A DNA stretch of 64,000 nucleotides, taken from contig NZ_BDCK01000011.1 in the NCBI RefSeq assembly GCF_001613465.1, forward strand, positions 62,001-126,000, given 5' to 3'. Positions 34,152-43,759 of this stretch are shown here, in pieces. Position numbers and translations under genes: made by a program. Every line of letters starts with the position of its first letter. Position 1 is the stretch's first letter. A model generated the notes under the pieces. It searched no databases, was not told the DNA's origin, and was given only the letters and a program-made list of their open reading frames with translations. The DNA comes from Nocardia niwae NBRC 108934 = DSM 45340 (GTDB lineage Bacteria > Actinomycetota > Actinomycetes > Mycobacteriales > Mycobacteriaceae).

Positions 34152-36209
34152 CTACCAGCCCGGATTCCCCCGGACCGGGATGTTGACGAAGCTCGGACGG
34201 TCGGGATCCAGCTCCAGATGCTGGGGCCGCAGGCCGGTGTCGATCAGCATCGGCAGGATCGGAAGGCCCTTGGGGAAGTTGCCCGCGTACACGTCGACGC
34301 GCAGGCGGTGGCCCGGCTGCAGGAGCGCCTCGGTGGCGGGCAGCGCGATGTCCAGCGTGGTCGCTTCGCCCGGTACCGTCGGCTGCCGCTGCTCCAGCGA
34401 GGTGAACGGCCGCGGATCGGTGTAGTCGCCGTTGGCCGACTTGCTGCTGTTCGCGTCATCGATCGCCCGCAGCGAGGCCATGAGCTGTCCCGAGGACAGC
34501 ACGCTGGACTGCCCGTCCGGCGCGACGTCGTTCACGGTGACCACCCAGTAGCCGTCCGCCGCGTCCTGGACGGTGTTGAGCCGGACCGCGATCCGCCCGG
34601 AGATCGAGGTCGGCTCGGCGACCGGGGCGCTGGTGAAGGTCAGTCCGTTGAGTTCCTCGACCCTGGAATCCTTGGCGCAACCGTCGATGACCGACAGCAC
34701 ACCGGCGCTGCCCTGGGCCGCATCGTTGGAGCACAGGCTGGTCAGGCCGGGCGCGACCGTCAAGCGGGCGGGCTCGCCGCTGTCCTCGGGGCTGAGCGAA
34801 CCGTCGTAGACGCTGTTCGCGGTGCCACTGGGCGCCGCCGTCAGGTACATCCTGCGGTGCACCGCCTGGGCTGGACCCGCCGAGGGGCTCGGCGCGGCGA
34901 ACGAGTCGGTGGTGATCCAGCCGCCGCCCTGCTGGCGCAAGGTGATCGGACCGTATTGGTCGATGCCGTTGTCCATGTCCTTGAGCCACCTGTCGAACCA
35001 CGCGCGCTGCAGCACGTCCAGCCGCGGCGGCAGGCCCGGCTTGCCGTACTCGTTGCCCGAATTCAGGTGGTAGGTGTTGCCCATCAGCAACTGCTTCTGG
35101 CCCGGCGGCAGCGGAATCTCGTTGTAGATCTTGGATTCCGAGTAGGTGAACAGGTCGTGCCAGCCGCCGGTGACGAAGGTCGGCGTCCGGATTCCGCTCG
35201 GATCACCGAGCCAGTCCCGCCGCGGCGCGGAGCCGTCGGTGAGCAGTTCCTTGGCGCGCGGGTCGAGATCCTCTATGCGCGCGGTGGTGTAGACGTTCAG
35301 CAGCACGTCCATGAAGGTCAACGGGTCGCGGGCGCGGTCGGCCAGCCACGTGGTGTCCAACTGCCCGTTGAGCACCGAGGCCAGGTCGGGCAGAAGCTTC
35401 AAGCCGTTGATCGCGGTCAGCCACAGCGGGATGAAGTTGAAGCCGAAGCCGCCGCCCGGCGCCAGCACGTCGTTGACCAGGTCGCTGCCCGGCACGACCG
35501 GGAAGATCGCCTGCAAGGCGGGCGGCCGCTGCTCGGCGGCCTGCACCTGGTTGATCCCGGAGTAGGAGATGCCGTTCATGCCGACGCGCCCGTTGGACCA
35601 CGGCTGGCGCGACGCCCAGTCGATCACCTCGACCGTGTCCTGCTGTTCGCGACCGCGCAGCATGTCCCAGACGCCCTGGGAGAAACCGGTGCCGCGCACG
35701 TCGACGACCACCTGCGAGTAGCCGCTCTTGATCAACTGCCGGTCGACGGTGAAGTTGCGCAGTTCGCCGCCGCCGAACGCCTTCGTCAGATCGGTGACGC
35801 CGGACAGCGGGGTGCCGCTCATGTCGATCTGCCGGAAGAACTCGATCAGCGCGTCGGACAGGCCGGGTATCGACTGGGCGTGATCGGCCAGGTTCGAGAC
35901 CAGCTTGGTGTACGGCGTGAGGTTGACGATCGTCGGCGTGGGCGCGTCCACGGGACGGCCCAAGACGTCCGCGGGCCGGTAGACGTTGCCCTTCAAGACC
36001 GTCCCGTCACTCATCGTGATCGGGACGTCCCACTGGATATGGATGTTGGGGTACTGCTGGGGGCCGTCCTGGGTGGCCGCCCAGGCTGCTCCCGCGGGAC
36101 CGCCGTCCGGACCGGTGGGCGGCGCGACGGCATCGGCGCCGCCGGCGAGGAAGGGAACGAGCATCGTGACGGCAACTGCCGCCACCGTGGCCCGCAACGC
36201 GTACTTCAT
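34152..36209 (-). CDS. Secreted CocE/NonD-family hydrolase (X-Pro dipeptidyl-peptidase-like)
   Basis: 685 residues with a signal peptide (MKYALRATVAAVAVTMLVPF, cleavage after GADA). The alpha/beta hydrolase domain has nucleophile GISYSG in VGMNGISYSGINQVQAAE, TGGWHDLFTYSE for the acid and GNTYHLNSG for the histidine. The C-terminal 200 residues form the beta-sandwich found in CocE/X-Pro peptidases (LPATEALLQPGHRLRVDVYA). Such proteins hydrolyse esters, amides or glutaryl groups; substrate unknown. It belongs to the accessory block between senX3 and gpmA. A palindrome lies in its leader. Confidence 0.88.
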   Translation of the reverse strand: MKYALRATVAAVAVTMLVPFLAGGADAVAPPTGPDGGPAGAAWAATQDGPQQYPNIHIQWDVPITMSDGTVLKGNVYRPADVLGRPVDAPTPTIVNLTPYTKLVSNLADHAQSIPGLSDALIEFFRQIDMSGTPLSGVTDLTKAFGGGELRNFTVDRQLIKSGYSQVVVDVRGTGFSQGVWDMLRGREQQDTVEVIDWASRQPWSNGRVGMNGISYSGINQVQAAEQRPPALQAIFPVVPGSDLVNDVLAPGGGFGFNFIPLWLTAINGLKLLPDLASVLNGQLDTTWLADRARDPLTFMDVLLNVYTTARIEDLDPRAKELLTDGSAPRRDWLGDPSGIRTPTFVTGGWHDLFTYSESKIYNEIPLPPGQKQLLMGNTYHLNSGNEYGKPGLPPRLDVLQRAWFDRWLKDMDNGIDQYGPITLRQQGGGWITTDSFAAPSPSAGPAQAVHRRMYLTAAPSGTANSVYDGSLSPEDSGEPARLTVAPGLTSLCSNDAAQGSAGVLSVIDGCAKDSRVEELNGLTFTSAPVAEPTSISGRIAVRLNTVQDAADGYWVVTVNDVAPDGQSSVLSSGQLMASLRAIDDANSSKSANGDYTDPRPFTSLEQRQPTVPGEATTLDIALPATEALLQPGHRLRVDVYAGNFPKGLPILPMLIDTGLRPQHLELDPDRPSFVNIPVRGNPGW

Positions 36210-36230
36210 CGGACGTGGTCCACCTCTCGG

Positions 36231-36246
36231 CTGGTCGAACGACCAG
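36231..36246. promoter_or_regulatory. 16-base palindrome upstream of the CocE-like gene
   Basis: CTGGTCGAACGACCAG, with perfect 7-base arms, 21 bases upstream of the ATG at 36209. It could be an operator or a leader hairpin. Upstream on the minus strand TAGATA is a possible -10 and TTACCC a possible -35 (18-base spacing). Confidence 0.4.
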
Positions 36247-36372
36247 AGTGTACCTATCTACTTGCCGGTAAAAACAGTGGGTAACTTAATCTGCCGTGGC
36301 CGCGCCGCAGGTCGATCCCGTCCCATCGGCGTGTCGCCCGGCAACACCGCCGGCCTGCCTCGGAAACGACAA

Positions 36373-36402
36373 CGCGCCGCCACCCTGGCGGGTGACGGCG
36401 CG
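36373..36402 (-). terminator. Terminator hairpin after gpmA
   Basis: CGCGCCGCCACC / GGTGACGGCGCG, a 12-base stem with one mismatch and a 6-base loop, starting about 22 bases past the gpmA stop. On the minus strand it is followed by TTGTCGTTT, weakly T-rich. Confidence 0.6.
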
Positions 36403-36424
36403 TGGCAGGCTCGCGCTGTGCGGG

Positions 36425-37162
36425 CTATCTGCCGCCCTGCCCGGCGACGGCAGCGGCTCCGGCGGCGGCCGCCTCGGGATCCAGGTACTCGTGCGGGCGC
36501 ACCGGGCGAAGGTTCTCGTCCAGCTCGTAGCGCAGCGGGATGCCGGTGGGGATGTTCAGGCCCGCGATGTCCTCGTCCGAGATCCGGTCGAGGTGCTTGA
36601 CCAGCGCGCGCAGCGAGTTGCCATGCGCGGCGACCAGCACGGTCTTGCCGGACAGCAGGTCCTTCGAAATGGTCGACTCCCAGTACGGCACCATCCGGTT
36701 GACCACGTCCAGCAGGCACTCGGTCTTCGGGACGTCGATGCCGGCGTAGCGCGGATCACCCTCCTGGCTGTACTCGTTGGCCGGGTCGATCGGCGGCGGC
36801 GGGGTGTCGTAGCTGCGGCGCCACAGCATGAACTGCTCGTCGCCGTACTTCTCCCGGACCTGCGCCTTGTTCTTGCCTTGCAGCTCGCCGTAGTGCCGCT
36901 CGTTGAGCCGCCAGTCCCGGATCACCGGGATCCAGTGCCGGTCGGCGGCGTCCAGCGCGATGTTCGCGGTGGAGATCGCGCGGCGCAGCAGCGAGGTGTA
37001 GACGACGTCCGGCAGGATGCCGTGCTCGGCCAGCAGCTCCCCGGCACGCTTGCCCTCGGCGATGCCCTTGTCGGTCAGATGCACGTCCACCCAGCCGGTG
37101 AACAGGTTCAGGGCGTTCCATTCGCTTTCGCCGTGGCGCAGCAGCACGAGGGTGTACGTCAT
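36425..37162 (-). CDS. gpmA: 2,3-bisphosphoglycerate-dependent phosphoglycerate mutase
   Basis: 245 residues, full length for the dPGM enzyme of glycolysis. Catalytic [32 protein letters not shown] and the second histidine in [18 protein letters not shown] are all present. GGAGG is 8 bases before the ATG. It is followed by a terminator rather than by senX3 as in mycobacteria. Confidence 0.97.
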   Translation of the reverse strand: MTYTLVLLRHGESEWNALNLFTGWVDVHLTDKGIAEGKRAGELLAEHGILPDVVYTSLLRRAISTANIALDAADRHWIPVIRDWRLNERHYGELQGKNKAQVREKYGDEQFMLWRRSYDTPPPPIDPANEYSQEGDPRYAGIDVPKTECLLDVVNRMVPYWESTISKDLLSGKTVLVAAHGNSLRALVKHLDRISDEDIAGLNIPTGIPLRYELDENLRPVRPHEYLDPEAAAAGAAAVAGQGGR

Positions 37163-37243
37163 GCCGTCATCCTCCCATGCGTGCTCAGCCGGGTCGCATC
37201 GGTTCCCGCCACGCCGCCCCGGCGCGGGCGGGAAAGCGCGAAG

Positions 37244-38176
37244 TCAGACCGGTCCGCCCGCGGCGAGCACGCCAGCGCCCGCCAGGGTGGCGCCGTGCGT
37301 GATTCCGGAGAGTTCCACTCGCAGCCCGCGCAGGAACGTCAACCCGGCGTGCGCGTTCAGCGCGGCCCGCAGTGGATCCCACAGCGGCGCACCGGATTGC
37401 GCGAATCCGCCGCCGATCACCACCCGGTCGACGTCCAGCAGGGCCGCGGCGGAGGCGATCGCCGCGCCGAGCGCGGTGCCCGCTCGGTGCAGCGCGGCGA
37501 CGGCGATCTCGTCGCCCGCGTGCGCGTCCGCGGCCAGGTGCGCGCCCGTCGCGCCGGACCAGCCCTGCTCGCGCGCCCAGCGCACCGACGACATGCCGCT
37601 CGCGACCGCCTCGACGCAGCCGCGGCCACCGCAGCCGCAAGGCGTGTCCCACCCGGGAACGACGATGTGGCCGACGTGCCCGGCATTTCCGGTGCGCCCG
37701 AGCAGCACTTTGCCGTCCGCGACGATGCCGCCGCCGATCCCCGATGACACGGTCATGGCCAGCGCGTCGGGCACCCCGCGCAGCGCGCCGAGGCGATGTT
37801 CGGCCAGCGCGAGGCAGGCGCCGTCGATAGCGAAACGAATCGTCGCGGCGGGAAACAACTCCTGCACGGCCGCGACCAGCGGGAATCCCGCTTTCCACTC
37901 GGGAATGTTCAACGGACCCGTGACGCCGGTCCGCACGTCCACCGGTCCCGCCGCCCCGATCCCCACCGCGTCGACGGGTTCCCCATTCGCCACCGCCAGC
38001 AGCAGTTCACGACAGGCATCCCACACGGCGGCGTCCGGCACGTCCACCCGGCGGACATCGCGCACCTCGGCACGGGGGCCGACCACTCCGGCCGCGAACT
38101 TGGTCGCGCCGATGTCCAGAGCGAGAATCGCCAACGCCGTATCCCTCCGCCGATCCGAGCCGCCTGCGATTGTCAC
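37244..38176 (-). CDS. ROK-family sugar kinase
   Basis: 310 residues. ATP-binding ILALDIGATKFAAGVV near the N-terminus, VGIGAAGPVDVRTG, SSGIGGGIVADGKVLLGRTG, and the ROK zinc-binding segment HIVVPGWDTPCGCGGRGCVE, with the active-site Asp expected at FAIDGACL. No N-terminal HTH, so a kinase (glucokinase-like) rather than a ROK repressor. The start is GTG; a downstream start at L-A-I-L-A-L-D is possible. It lies 25 bases after the YbjN gene. Confidence 0.88.
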   Translation of the reverse strand: MTIAGGSDRRRDTALAILALDIGATKFAAGVVGPRAEVRDVRRVDVPDAAVWDACRELLLAVANGEPVDAVGIGAAGPVDVRTGVTGPLNIPEWKAGFPLVAAVQELFPAATIRFAIDGACLALAEHRLGALRGVPDALAMTVSSGIGGGIVADGKVLLGRTGNAGHVGHIVVPGWDTPCGCGGRGCVEAVASGMSSVRWAREQGWSGATGAHLAADAHAGDEIAVAALHRAGTALGAAIASAAALLDVDRVVIGGGFAQSGAPLWDPLRAALNAHAGLTFLRGLRVELSGITHGATLAGAGVLAAGGPV

Positions 38177-38201
38177 CCGGCGCGCCGGGTCCGGCGACCG
38201 G

Positions 38202-38705
38202 CTAGGGCTTGTCCGCGGAATCGACCAGGTGCTCGAAGGCGCGCAGGTTCTGCAGCGACTCGCCGCGCGAGACGCGCCACTTCCATTCCCGCCGAATGGA
38301 TTCCGCGAAGCCGAGTTCCAGCAGCACGTTGAAGTCGGCGTCGACGGCCTCGAGAATCTGCCCGAACACCCGATCCAGCTCGTCGGCGGTGACGGCGTGC
38401 GCGGACATCCGCCCCACCAGGTAGATGTCGCCGACCCGGTCGAGGGTGTAGGCGACGGCGTAGAGCCTGCGGTTGCGGCGCAGCAGGAATTTGTAGACGC
38501 CCTCGAAGTTCTCGTCCGGCTTGCGGCAGACGAACGCCTCGAACCGGACGCCGTGCTTGCCCACCGTGAGCATCACCGTGGTCTTCAGCTTGCGCTCGCC
38601 GGGCAGGACGACGACGAACGTCTCCTCCCCCGGCCGGGTGTACTCGATCTCCCTGTCGCGCAGCGTCTCGTCGATGAGCTGCGCGGTCACCTGTGCCTCG
38701 TTCAC
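38202..38705 (-). CDS. YbjN-domain protein
   Basis: 167 residues. A YbjN fold (type III secretion chaperone-like): [80 protein letters not shown]. The GTG start overlaps the mshA stop (GTGA), so it is coupled to mshA, as Rv0487 is to Rv0486. Role unproven. Confidence 0.88.
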   Translation of the reverse strand: MNEAQVTAQLIDETLRDREIEYTRPGEETFVVVLPGERKLKTTVMLTVGKHGVRFEAFVCRKPDENFEGVYKFLLRRNRRLYAVAYTLDRVGDIYLVGRMSAHAVTADELDRVFGQILEAVDADFNVLLELGFAESIRREWKWRVSRGESLQNLRAFEHLVDSADKP

Positions 38706-40138
38706 CGGCGTACTCCCATCCGGCGCCGCCACAGCGCCCGCGATCTGGACTGGCTGGTCTCGCCGAGCAGGGCGGCCGTCCGTTCTCCGGCCGGGCCCGC
38801 GGAGACTCGGTCGTAGGCATCGTCGCGCACCATGCTGTGCGCCAGGCCGCGGCCGCCGAGGCCCGCCCGCTCGTCCCGGAAACCGGCCAGAGCAGCGGCG
38901 TAGCTGGCGAGCAGCCCGTCGGCGGTGTGCGCCCAGGAGAAGTTGGCCGCGTGCGTGACGGCCTGCTCACTCATCCGACGCAGCCGGTCGGGGTCGTCCA
39001 GCAGGTGACGCAGCGCGTTCGCCCAATCCACTGTGCGGTGTCCGGGGACGAGCAGGCCGGACACCTCGTGGCGCACCGCCGTGCCCAGGCCACCCACATC
39101 GGCGGCCAGCACCGGGGTGCCGCTGGCCTGCGCTTCGATGGCGACCAAGCCGAAGGACTCGTTGTAACTCGGCACCGCCACAAGGTCGGCCGCGCGATAG
39201 ATCTGCACCAGCCGCTGCGGCGGCTGCGGGGGGAGGAAGCTGACCCGCTCGGCGATCCCCAGCTCGGCGGCCAGATCGATCAGCGCGTCGGGCCGCTCCA
39301 GCCCGCTGCCGGACGGGCCACCCACGATCAGCACGCGCAGTTCGCGATCCGGGTCGGTCCGCAGCACCTCGGCCGCGGCGCGCACCAGCACATCGGGCGC
39401 CTTCAGCGGCTGGATCCGGCCGACGAACGCGACGATCCGCTCGTCGGCGGCCAGCCCGAGCGCGGCACGGGCGGCGGCCTTGTCACCGGGGCGGTAGCGG
39501 GTGAGGTCGGCGCCGGGCGGGACGACATCGATGCGCTCGGGATCGGCCCCGTACAACTCGACCAGCTGACGGGCCTCCTCGGCGGTGTTGGCGACCAGTC
39601 GATCGGCTTCGGCGATCACCTGTTTCTCGCCGATCTCGCGTGTCGCCGGTTCGGGACAGTCGCCCTCGGCCAGCGCCGCGTTCTTCACCGCCGCCAGCGT
39701 GTGCGCGGTGTGCACCAGCGGCACCCGCCAGCGGTCCCTGGTCAGCCAGCCGACCTGGCCGGACAGCCAGTAATGCGAGTGCACCAGGTCGTAGTGACCG
39801 GGCAGGTGCCTGGCTTCCTGACGCAGCACCTCCGCGGTGAAGGGGCACAGCTGGGTGGGCAGATCGTGCTTGTCCAGCCCCTCGAACGGGCCCGCCACCA
39901 CGTTGCGCACCAGCACGCCGGGCGCGGCCTCCTGGACGGGCGGGACGTTGGACGCCGTGGCCCGGGTGAAGATCTCCACCTCGGTGCCGCGGCGGGCCAG
40001 CTCGACGGCCGTCTGCAGAACATAGACGTTCATGCCGCCCGCGTCGCCGGTGCCCGGCTGAGCGAGTGGTGAGGTGTGCACCGATAACACGGCGATACGG
40101 TTCGGCCGTAGGCCCTGGCGCTGGCTCACACTATCCAT
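38702..40138 (-). CDS. mshA: D-inositol-3-phosphate glycosyltransferase (mycothiol synthesis)
   Basis: 478 residues from this ATG. GT4 retaining glycosyltransferase that adds GlcNAc to inositol-3-phosphate, the first step of mycothiol formation. Seen: [74 protein letters not shown] and the nucleotide-binding EX7E in [20 protein letters not shown]. An alternative GTG 13 codons upstream would add a segment that repeats M-D-S-V-S, because the DNA carries a near-duplicate GGATAGYGTG. Neither start has a Shine-Dalgarno. Confidence 0.95.
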   Translation of the reverse strand: MDSVSQRQGLRPNRIAVLSVHTSPLAQPGTGDAGGMNVYVLQTAVELARRGTEVEIFTRATASNVPPVQEAAPGVLVRNVVAGPFEGLDKHDLPTQLCPFTAEVLRQEARHLPGHYDLVHSHYWLSGQVGWLTRDRWRVPLVHTAHTLAAVKNAALAEGDCPEPATREIGEKQVIAEADRLVANTAEEARQLVELYGADPERIDVVPPGADLTRYRPGDKAAARAALGLAADERIVAFVGRIQPLKAPDVLVRAAAEVLRTDPDRELRVLIVGGPSGSGLERPDALIDLAAELGIAERVSFLPPQPPQRLVQIYRAADLVAVPSYNESFGLVAIEAQASGTPVLAADVGGLGTAVRHEVSGLLVPGHRTVDWANALRHLLDDPDRLRRMSEQAVTHAANFSWAHTADGLLASYAAALAGFRDERAGLGGRGLAHSMVRDDAYDRVSAGPAGERTAALLGETSQSRSRALWRRRMGVRR

Positions 40139-40215
40139 AGTGCACGTTGCGTTCCCCGGCCCAGACACGCTATCCACGGCAAGTGAGAGCTATCACAGGG
40201 CCGACATGAATCCGA

Positions 40216-41037
40216 TCACAGGCTCTCGGCGAACGCGCCGACCTCGTCGACGAACCGGGGACGGTCCTCGATGAACAGCCCGTGCTGCGCGCCTTCCCAG
40301 AACGACGCGCGCGCGTCCGGGACGGCCTCGACGATGTAGCGGCCGTTCTCGATCGGGACGACCCGGTCGGCCGTCCCGTGCAGGACGAGCACCGGAACGT
40401 CCAATGCGCGCAGCATCTCGGTGTTGTCGACGGTCCGGTAGAACAGCGCTTTGCGCACCGCGGGCGAGGTGGCGAGACTGGCCCCGAACAGGCGCTGGGC
40501 ATCCGGCCCCTTGTCCGCGCCCGGTCCGGTGTTGGCGTTGCCGAACACACCGAAGGCCCGCACCGCCCGGCCCGCGCTCTCCTCGAAGACACCGGGGATG
40601 GCCTCGCGCATCATGTCGCCGGTCGCCGCGCCCGGCACGCCGGGACCTATGTTCGCCATCGAGCCGGTGTAGACGACACCCGCGACGGCGTCGGTGCCGT
40701 AAGTGGTCAAGTAGTCCGACAGCACGATCCCGCCATAGGACCAGCCGAGTAGCACCGCGCCGGACGCGATTCTTTCGGCCGCCAGCACCGCCGCGAGGTC
40801 TGCCGCCCAGTTCTTCGGGTCGTCGTAGCCCGCCGTGGGCGCGTCGGAGTAGCCGTGACCGCGCAGGTCGACGGCGATCACCCGGAAACGGGCGGCGAGG
40901 TCGTCGGCGGCCGCGCCCCAGCAGCGCAGATTCGCCGACCAACCGTGCAGCAACACCAGCGGCCTGCCGTGCGCCGGACCGCTCACCCGGTAGACGATGT
41001 TCGTTCCGTCCGCGCTCACCACGTCCCGAATAGCCAT
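40216..41037 (-). CDS. Alpha/beta hydrolase
   Basis: 273 residues. Oxyanion HGW in LVLLHGWSANLRCWGAAADD, nucleophile GWSYGG in VLLGWSYGGIVLSDYL, acid in LHGTADRVVPIENG and His in GAQHGLFIEDRPRF. This is the non-haem peroxidase/esterase-like subgroup judging by AVDLRGHGYSDAP. It lies between mshA and a divergent SDR gene; substrate unknown. Confidence 0.88.
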   Translation of the reverse strand: MAIRDVVSADGTNIVYRVSGPAHGRPLVLLHGWSANLRCWGAAADDLAARFRVIAVDLRGHGYSDAPTAGYDDPKNWAADLAAVLAAERIASGAVLLGWSYGGIVLSDYLTTYGTDAVAGVVYTGSMANIGPGVPGAATGDMMREAIPGVFEESAGRAVRAFGVFGNANTGPGADKGPDAQRLFGASLATSPAVRKALFYRTVDNTEMLRALDVPVLVLHGTADRVVPIENGRYIVEAVPDARASFWEGAQHGLFIEDRPRFVDEVGAFAESL

Positions 41038-41094
41038 GCCCCGAGGCTAACCGCGCACGCGACGACCGGCCGCATCCGGCAAACCTCGCGCACC

Positions 41095-41111
41095 TAGGAT
41101 CACTGGGCATG
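41095..41111 (+). promoter_or_regulatory. Leaderless-type -10 (TAGGAT) before the SDR gene
   Basis: TAGGAT at 41095-41100 followed by 8 bases and the ATG at 41109; there is no Shine-Dalgarno in between. Suggests a leaderless transcript. Confidence 0.5.
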
Positions 41112-41846
41112 AGCACTCGCACCGCCGTCGTCACCGGAGCCAGCTCGGGGATCGGGGAGGCCACCGCCCGGGAGCTGGCGAAGCAGGGCTATCACGTCTA
41201 CGTCGGCGCGCGCAGGCTCGATCGGCTCCGCCGCCTCGCCGACGAGATCGGCGGCACCGCAGTCGAACTCGACGTCACCTCGGACGAATCGGTGCGCGCG
41301 TTCGGCGAAGCCGTCGAGCGCGTCGACGTGCTGGTCAACAACGCGGGCGGCGCCAAGGGGCTCGCTCCGGTCGCCGAGGCCGATCTGGACGACTGGCGCT
41401 GGATGTGGGAGACGAACGTGCTCGGCACGCTGCGCGTCACCAAGGCCCTGCTGCCGAAGTTGATCGCCTCCGGTGACGGGTTGATCGTCACCGTCACGTC
41501 GGTGGCCGCGTTCACCGCCTACGACAACGGTTCCGGCTACACCTCCGCCAAGCACGCCCAGGCCGTGCTGCACCGTACGCTGCGCGGCGAGCTGCTCGGT
41601 CAGCCGGTGCGGCTGACCGAGATCGCCCCCGGCGCGGTGGAAACCGAGTTCTCGCTGGTGCGTTTCGGCGGCGACGCCGACCGGGCGGCCAAGGTGTACG
41701 AGGGCATCGACCCCTTGGTCGCCCAGGACATCGCGGAAGTCATCGGGTTCGTCGCGTCCCGGCCCGCGCACGTCAACCTGGACCAGATCATCATCAAGCC
41801 GCGCGACCAAGCGGACGCGGGCCGATTCGCCCGCCGCACCTCATAG
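41109..41846 (+). CDS. Short-chain dehydrogenase/reductase
   Basis: 245 residues. Classical SDR: TAVVTGASSGIGEATARELA, NNAG in VLVNNAGGAKGLAP, catalytic Ser in TVTSVAAFTAYDN and YxxxK in GYTSAKHAQ, then PGAVETEFS. NADP preference is suggested by Arg residues after strand 2 (GARRLDRLRR). It resembles YdfG/Rv0484c-type oxidoreductases, and the neighbour order agrees. Substrate unknown. Confidence 0.92.
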   Translation: MSTRTAVVTGASSGIGEATARELAKQGYHVYVGARRLDRLRRLADEIGGTAVELDVTSDESVRAFGEAVERVDVLVNNAGGAKGLAPVAEADLDDWRWMWETNVLGTLRVTKALLPKLIASGDGLIVTVTSVAAFTAYDNGSGYTSAKHAQAVLHRTLRGELLGQPVRLTEIAPGAVETEFSLVRFGGDADRAAKVYEGIDPLVAQDIAEVIGFVASRPAHVNLDQIIIKPRDQADAGRFARRTS

Positions 41847-41954
41847 CTGAGCGCATAACTCGGCCGGCGCCGTCGGTCCGGCCGCGGATTGCCAGGACGT
41901 CGCTCTTCGCCCGGAGCCGCTACCATCCGTGCAGCCGCAAGCCAAGGACATCGG

Positions 41955-42446
41955 ATGGGAGTGATTCGGCTCATGCTCAAGGGCTTCAAAGAGTTCCTGA
42001 TGCGCGGGAACGTCATCGACCTCGCGGTCGCCGTCGTGATGGGCACCGCGTTCACCTCCGTGGTGACGTCGGTGACGAAAGGCGTGGTCAATCCGCTGCT
42101 CGCGGTCTTCGGCAGCACCAATCAGCTCGGTCTCGGCGTGCAGCTGATCCCGTCCAAGCCCGCCACCTTCATCGCCATCGGCCCGATCATCACAGCCACC
42201 ATCGATTTCGTCATGGTCGCCGCGGTGCTGTACTTCGTGCTGATCCTGCCGATGAAGACCATCAAGAACCGCTTCGGCACCCCGAAGGCCGCCGAGCCCA
42301 GCCAGGTCGAACTGCTGACCGAGATCCGCGACCTGCTCGCCGAGCGGCACGACGCGATCCGGGCCGAACGCGCCGCCAACCGCGAGGTCGAAGCGGAACA
42401 CGCGGACGACAGTGAGTTCGAACCGCAGCGCGTGAAGGCGCGCTAG
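41955..42446 (+). CDS. mscL: Large-conductance mechanosensitive channel
   Basis: 163 residues. MscL opens under membrane tension to release solutes on osmotic downshock. The N-terminal helix and TM1 (MLKGFKEFLMRGNVIDLAVA, then VVMGTAFTSVVTSVTKGVVN), TM2 (DFVMVAAVLYFVLILPMKT) and the cytoplasmic bundle (EVELLTEIRDLL-like segment) are clear. AAGGA precedes this ATG by 6 bases; the classical start M-L-K-G-F would be 6 codons later. An acidic C-terminal tail follows the bundle. Confidence 0.95.
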   Translation: MGVIRLMLKGFKEFLMRGNVIDLAVAVVMGTAFTSVVTSVTKGVVNPLLAVFGSTNQLGLGVQLIPSKPATFIAIGPIITATIDFVMVAAVLYFVLILPMKTIKNRFGTPKAAEPSQVELLTEIRDLLAERHDAIRAERAANREVEAEHADDSEFEPQRVKAR

Positions 42447-42462
42447 CGCCGGTCAGCGCGCT
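42439..42462. terminator. Shared hairpin across the convergent mscL and L,D-transpeptidase stops
   Basis: GCGCGCT / AGCGCGC with a 10-base loop. It spans both stop codons, which are only 6 bases apart. Probably a compact bidirectional terminator; no T-run. Confidence 0.45.
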
Positions 42463-43691
42463 CCGGCGGGCTGCGGCGGCAGGGGCGTGGCGGAGACTAC
42501 AGCCGACGGCGCACCCTGCAGCGCCGACATGGTTTTCCAGGTACTCCAGTCGATGGTCCAGTCGTAGAGGTCGCCGTCGGCGGCCGAGAGCGGGATCGAG
42601 GTCCCGGTCACCTCGACCGGATCGCCGTACAAGGCCGTGGGGAAATAGGACTGGGCGTCCCCGGGCGACAGATTGATGCACCCGTTGGTGACGTTCGCCG
42701 ACCCTTGCGCCGACAGCGATTCCGGGTTGGCGTGAATGAATTCGCCGTTGTTGGAGATGCGTACCGCCCAGCGTTCCCGGACATTGGTGTAGTACGGCGG
42801 ATTCGACATCATGAAGTCCTCGTACTTCTCGGTGACCACGTGCACGCCGGAACGGGTCACGTTGCGCGGTTCGTTGCCCTCGCCGTAACTGACCGCGAAG
42901 TCGAACACCACCCGCCCGTCCCGCACCACCTGCATGCGGTGGCTCGGGGCGCTCGCCTTGACGATCTGGCTGCGGCCGATGCGGAAATCCGTGGTCAGGT
43001 CGGAATCACCGTAATTGCCACCGCCCAGATCGAGTCCGTAGAGCCGCGCCGAGACGTGCACGCTCGTCCCCGGCGTCCAGTAGTTCTTCGGACGCCAATG
43101 CAGCCGGGAGCCCCCGTCGTCCGGAAACCAGGCCCACGCGCCCTCGGTGGGCGGGTCGGTGGTGATGGTGAGCGCCTTCTCCACCGCCGCCTTGTTCGTG
43201 ACGGAGGACTTGAACTGCAGGATGAGCGGCGCCGCGATGCCGACCTCCTGGTTGTCGCCGATGTTCAGGGTCGCGGGAACCGTGCTCTTGGGTGCGAGGG
43301 TGCGGAACGAGCCATCGATCGGGATCGCCTTGCCGTCGGTGCCGACGGCGGTGCCGGACCAGGTGTAGGTGGCGTCGTAGCCGAGCGGCTCGGTGATGGT
43401 GAACCCGCGCCGGTCCGGCGCGAGTTCGCCGCGGACCTGCTTGCCCGCGGCGTTGGTCAGCGCGACCTGATCGATCGTGCCGTCGCTGATCGTCACCGAA
43501 ACCGGGGCGGTCGGGTTGACGTTCGCGGCATCGTCGGCGGGGTTCAATGTCGCTGTGGCGATCGGGCCTGCGGCGGCACCCGGCTTGCCGGAGTCGCGGC
43601 CTATCGTGCATCCGGACGCCGAGGCGACGACCACCAGCAGGACAGCCGACACCACGGCAACCGATCTGCGGATCATCGGGCGGTGGTTCAC
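42453..43691 (-). CDS. L,D-transpeptidase lipoprotein with an altered active-site motif
   Basis: 412 residues. Signal with a lipobox-like ASGC (Cys28). Two Ig-like domains ([40 protein letters not shown]) precede a YkuD catalytic domain ([33 protein letters not shown]). Around the nucleophile Cys the sequence is [15 protein letters not shown], so the usual His of [S/T]HGC is Asn; the upstream His is in [14 protein letters not shown]. Such enzymes make 3-3 cross-links in peptidoglycan. By order it corresponds to Rv0483 (LprQ, LdtMt5). The altered motif suggests changed or reduced activity. Confidence 0.9.
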   Translation of the reverse strand: MNHRPMIRRSVAVVSAVLLVVVASASGCTIGRDSGKPGAAAGPIATATLNPADDAANVNPTAPVSVTISDGTIDQVALTNAAGKQVRGELAPDRRGFTITEPLGYDATYTWSGTAVGTDGKAIPIDGSFRTLAPKSTVPATLNIGDNQEVGIAAPLILQFKSSVTNKAAVEKALTITTDPPTEGAWAWFPDDGGSRLHWRPKNYWTPGTSVHVSARLYGLDLGGGNYGDSDLTTDFRIGRSQIVKASAPSHRMQVVRDGRVVFDFAVSYGEGNEPRNVTRSGVHVVTEKYEDFMMSNPPYYTNVRERWAVRISNNGEFIHANPESLSAQGSANVTNGCINLSPGDAQSYFPTALYGDPVEVTGTSIPLSAADGDLYDWTIDWSTWKTMSALQGAPSAVVSATPLPPQPAGAR

Positions 43692-43759
43692 TTCGTCGAA
43701 TCTACGCGCGGCGCGCGGTCCATCCCGAAGTCGCAGCGTGTGGTGTCGGCCTCAGCGCG

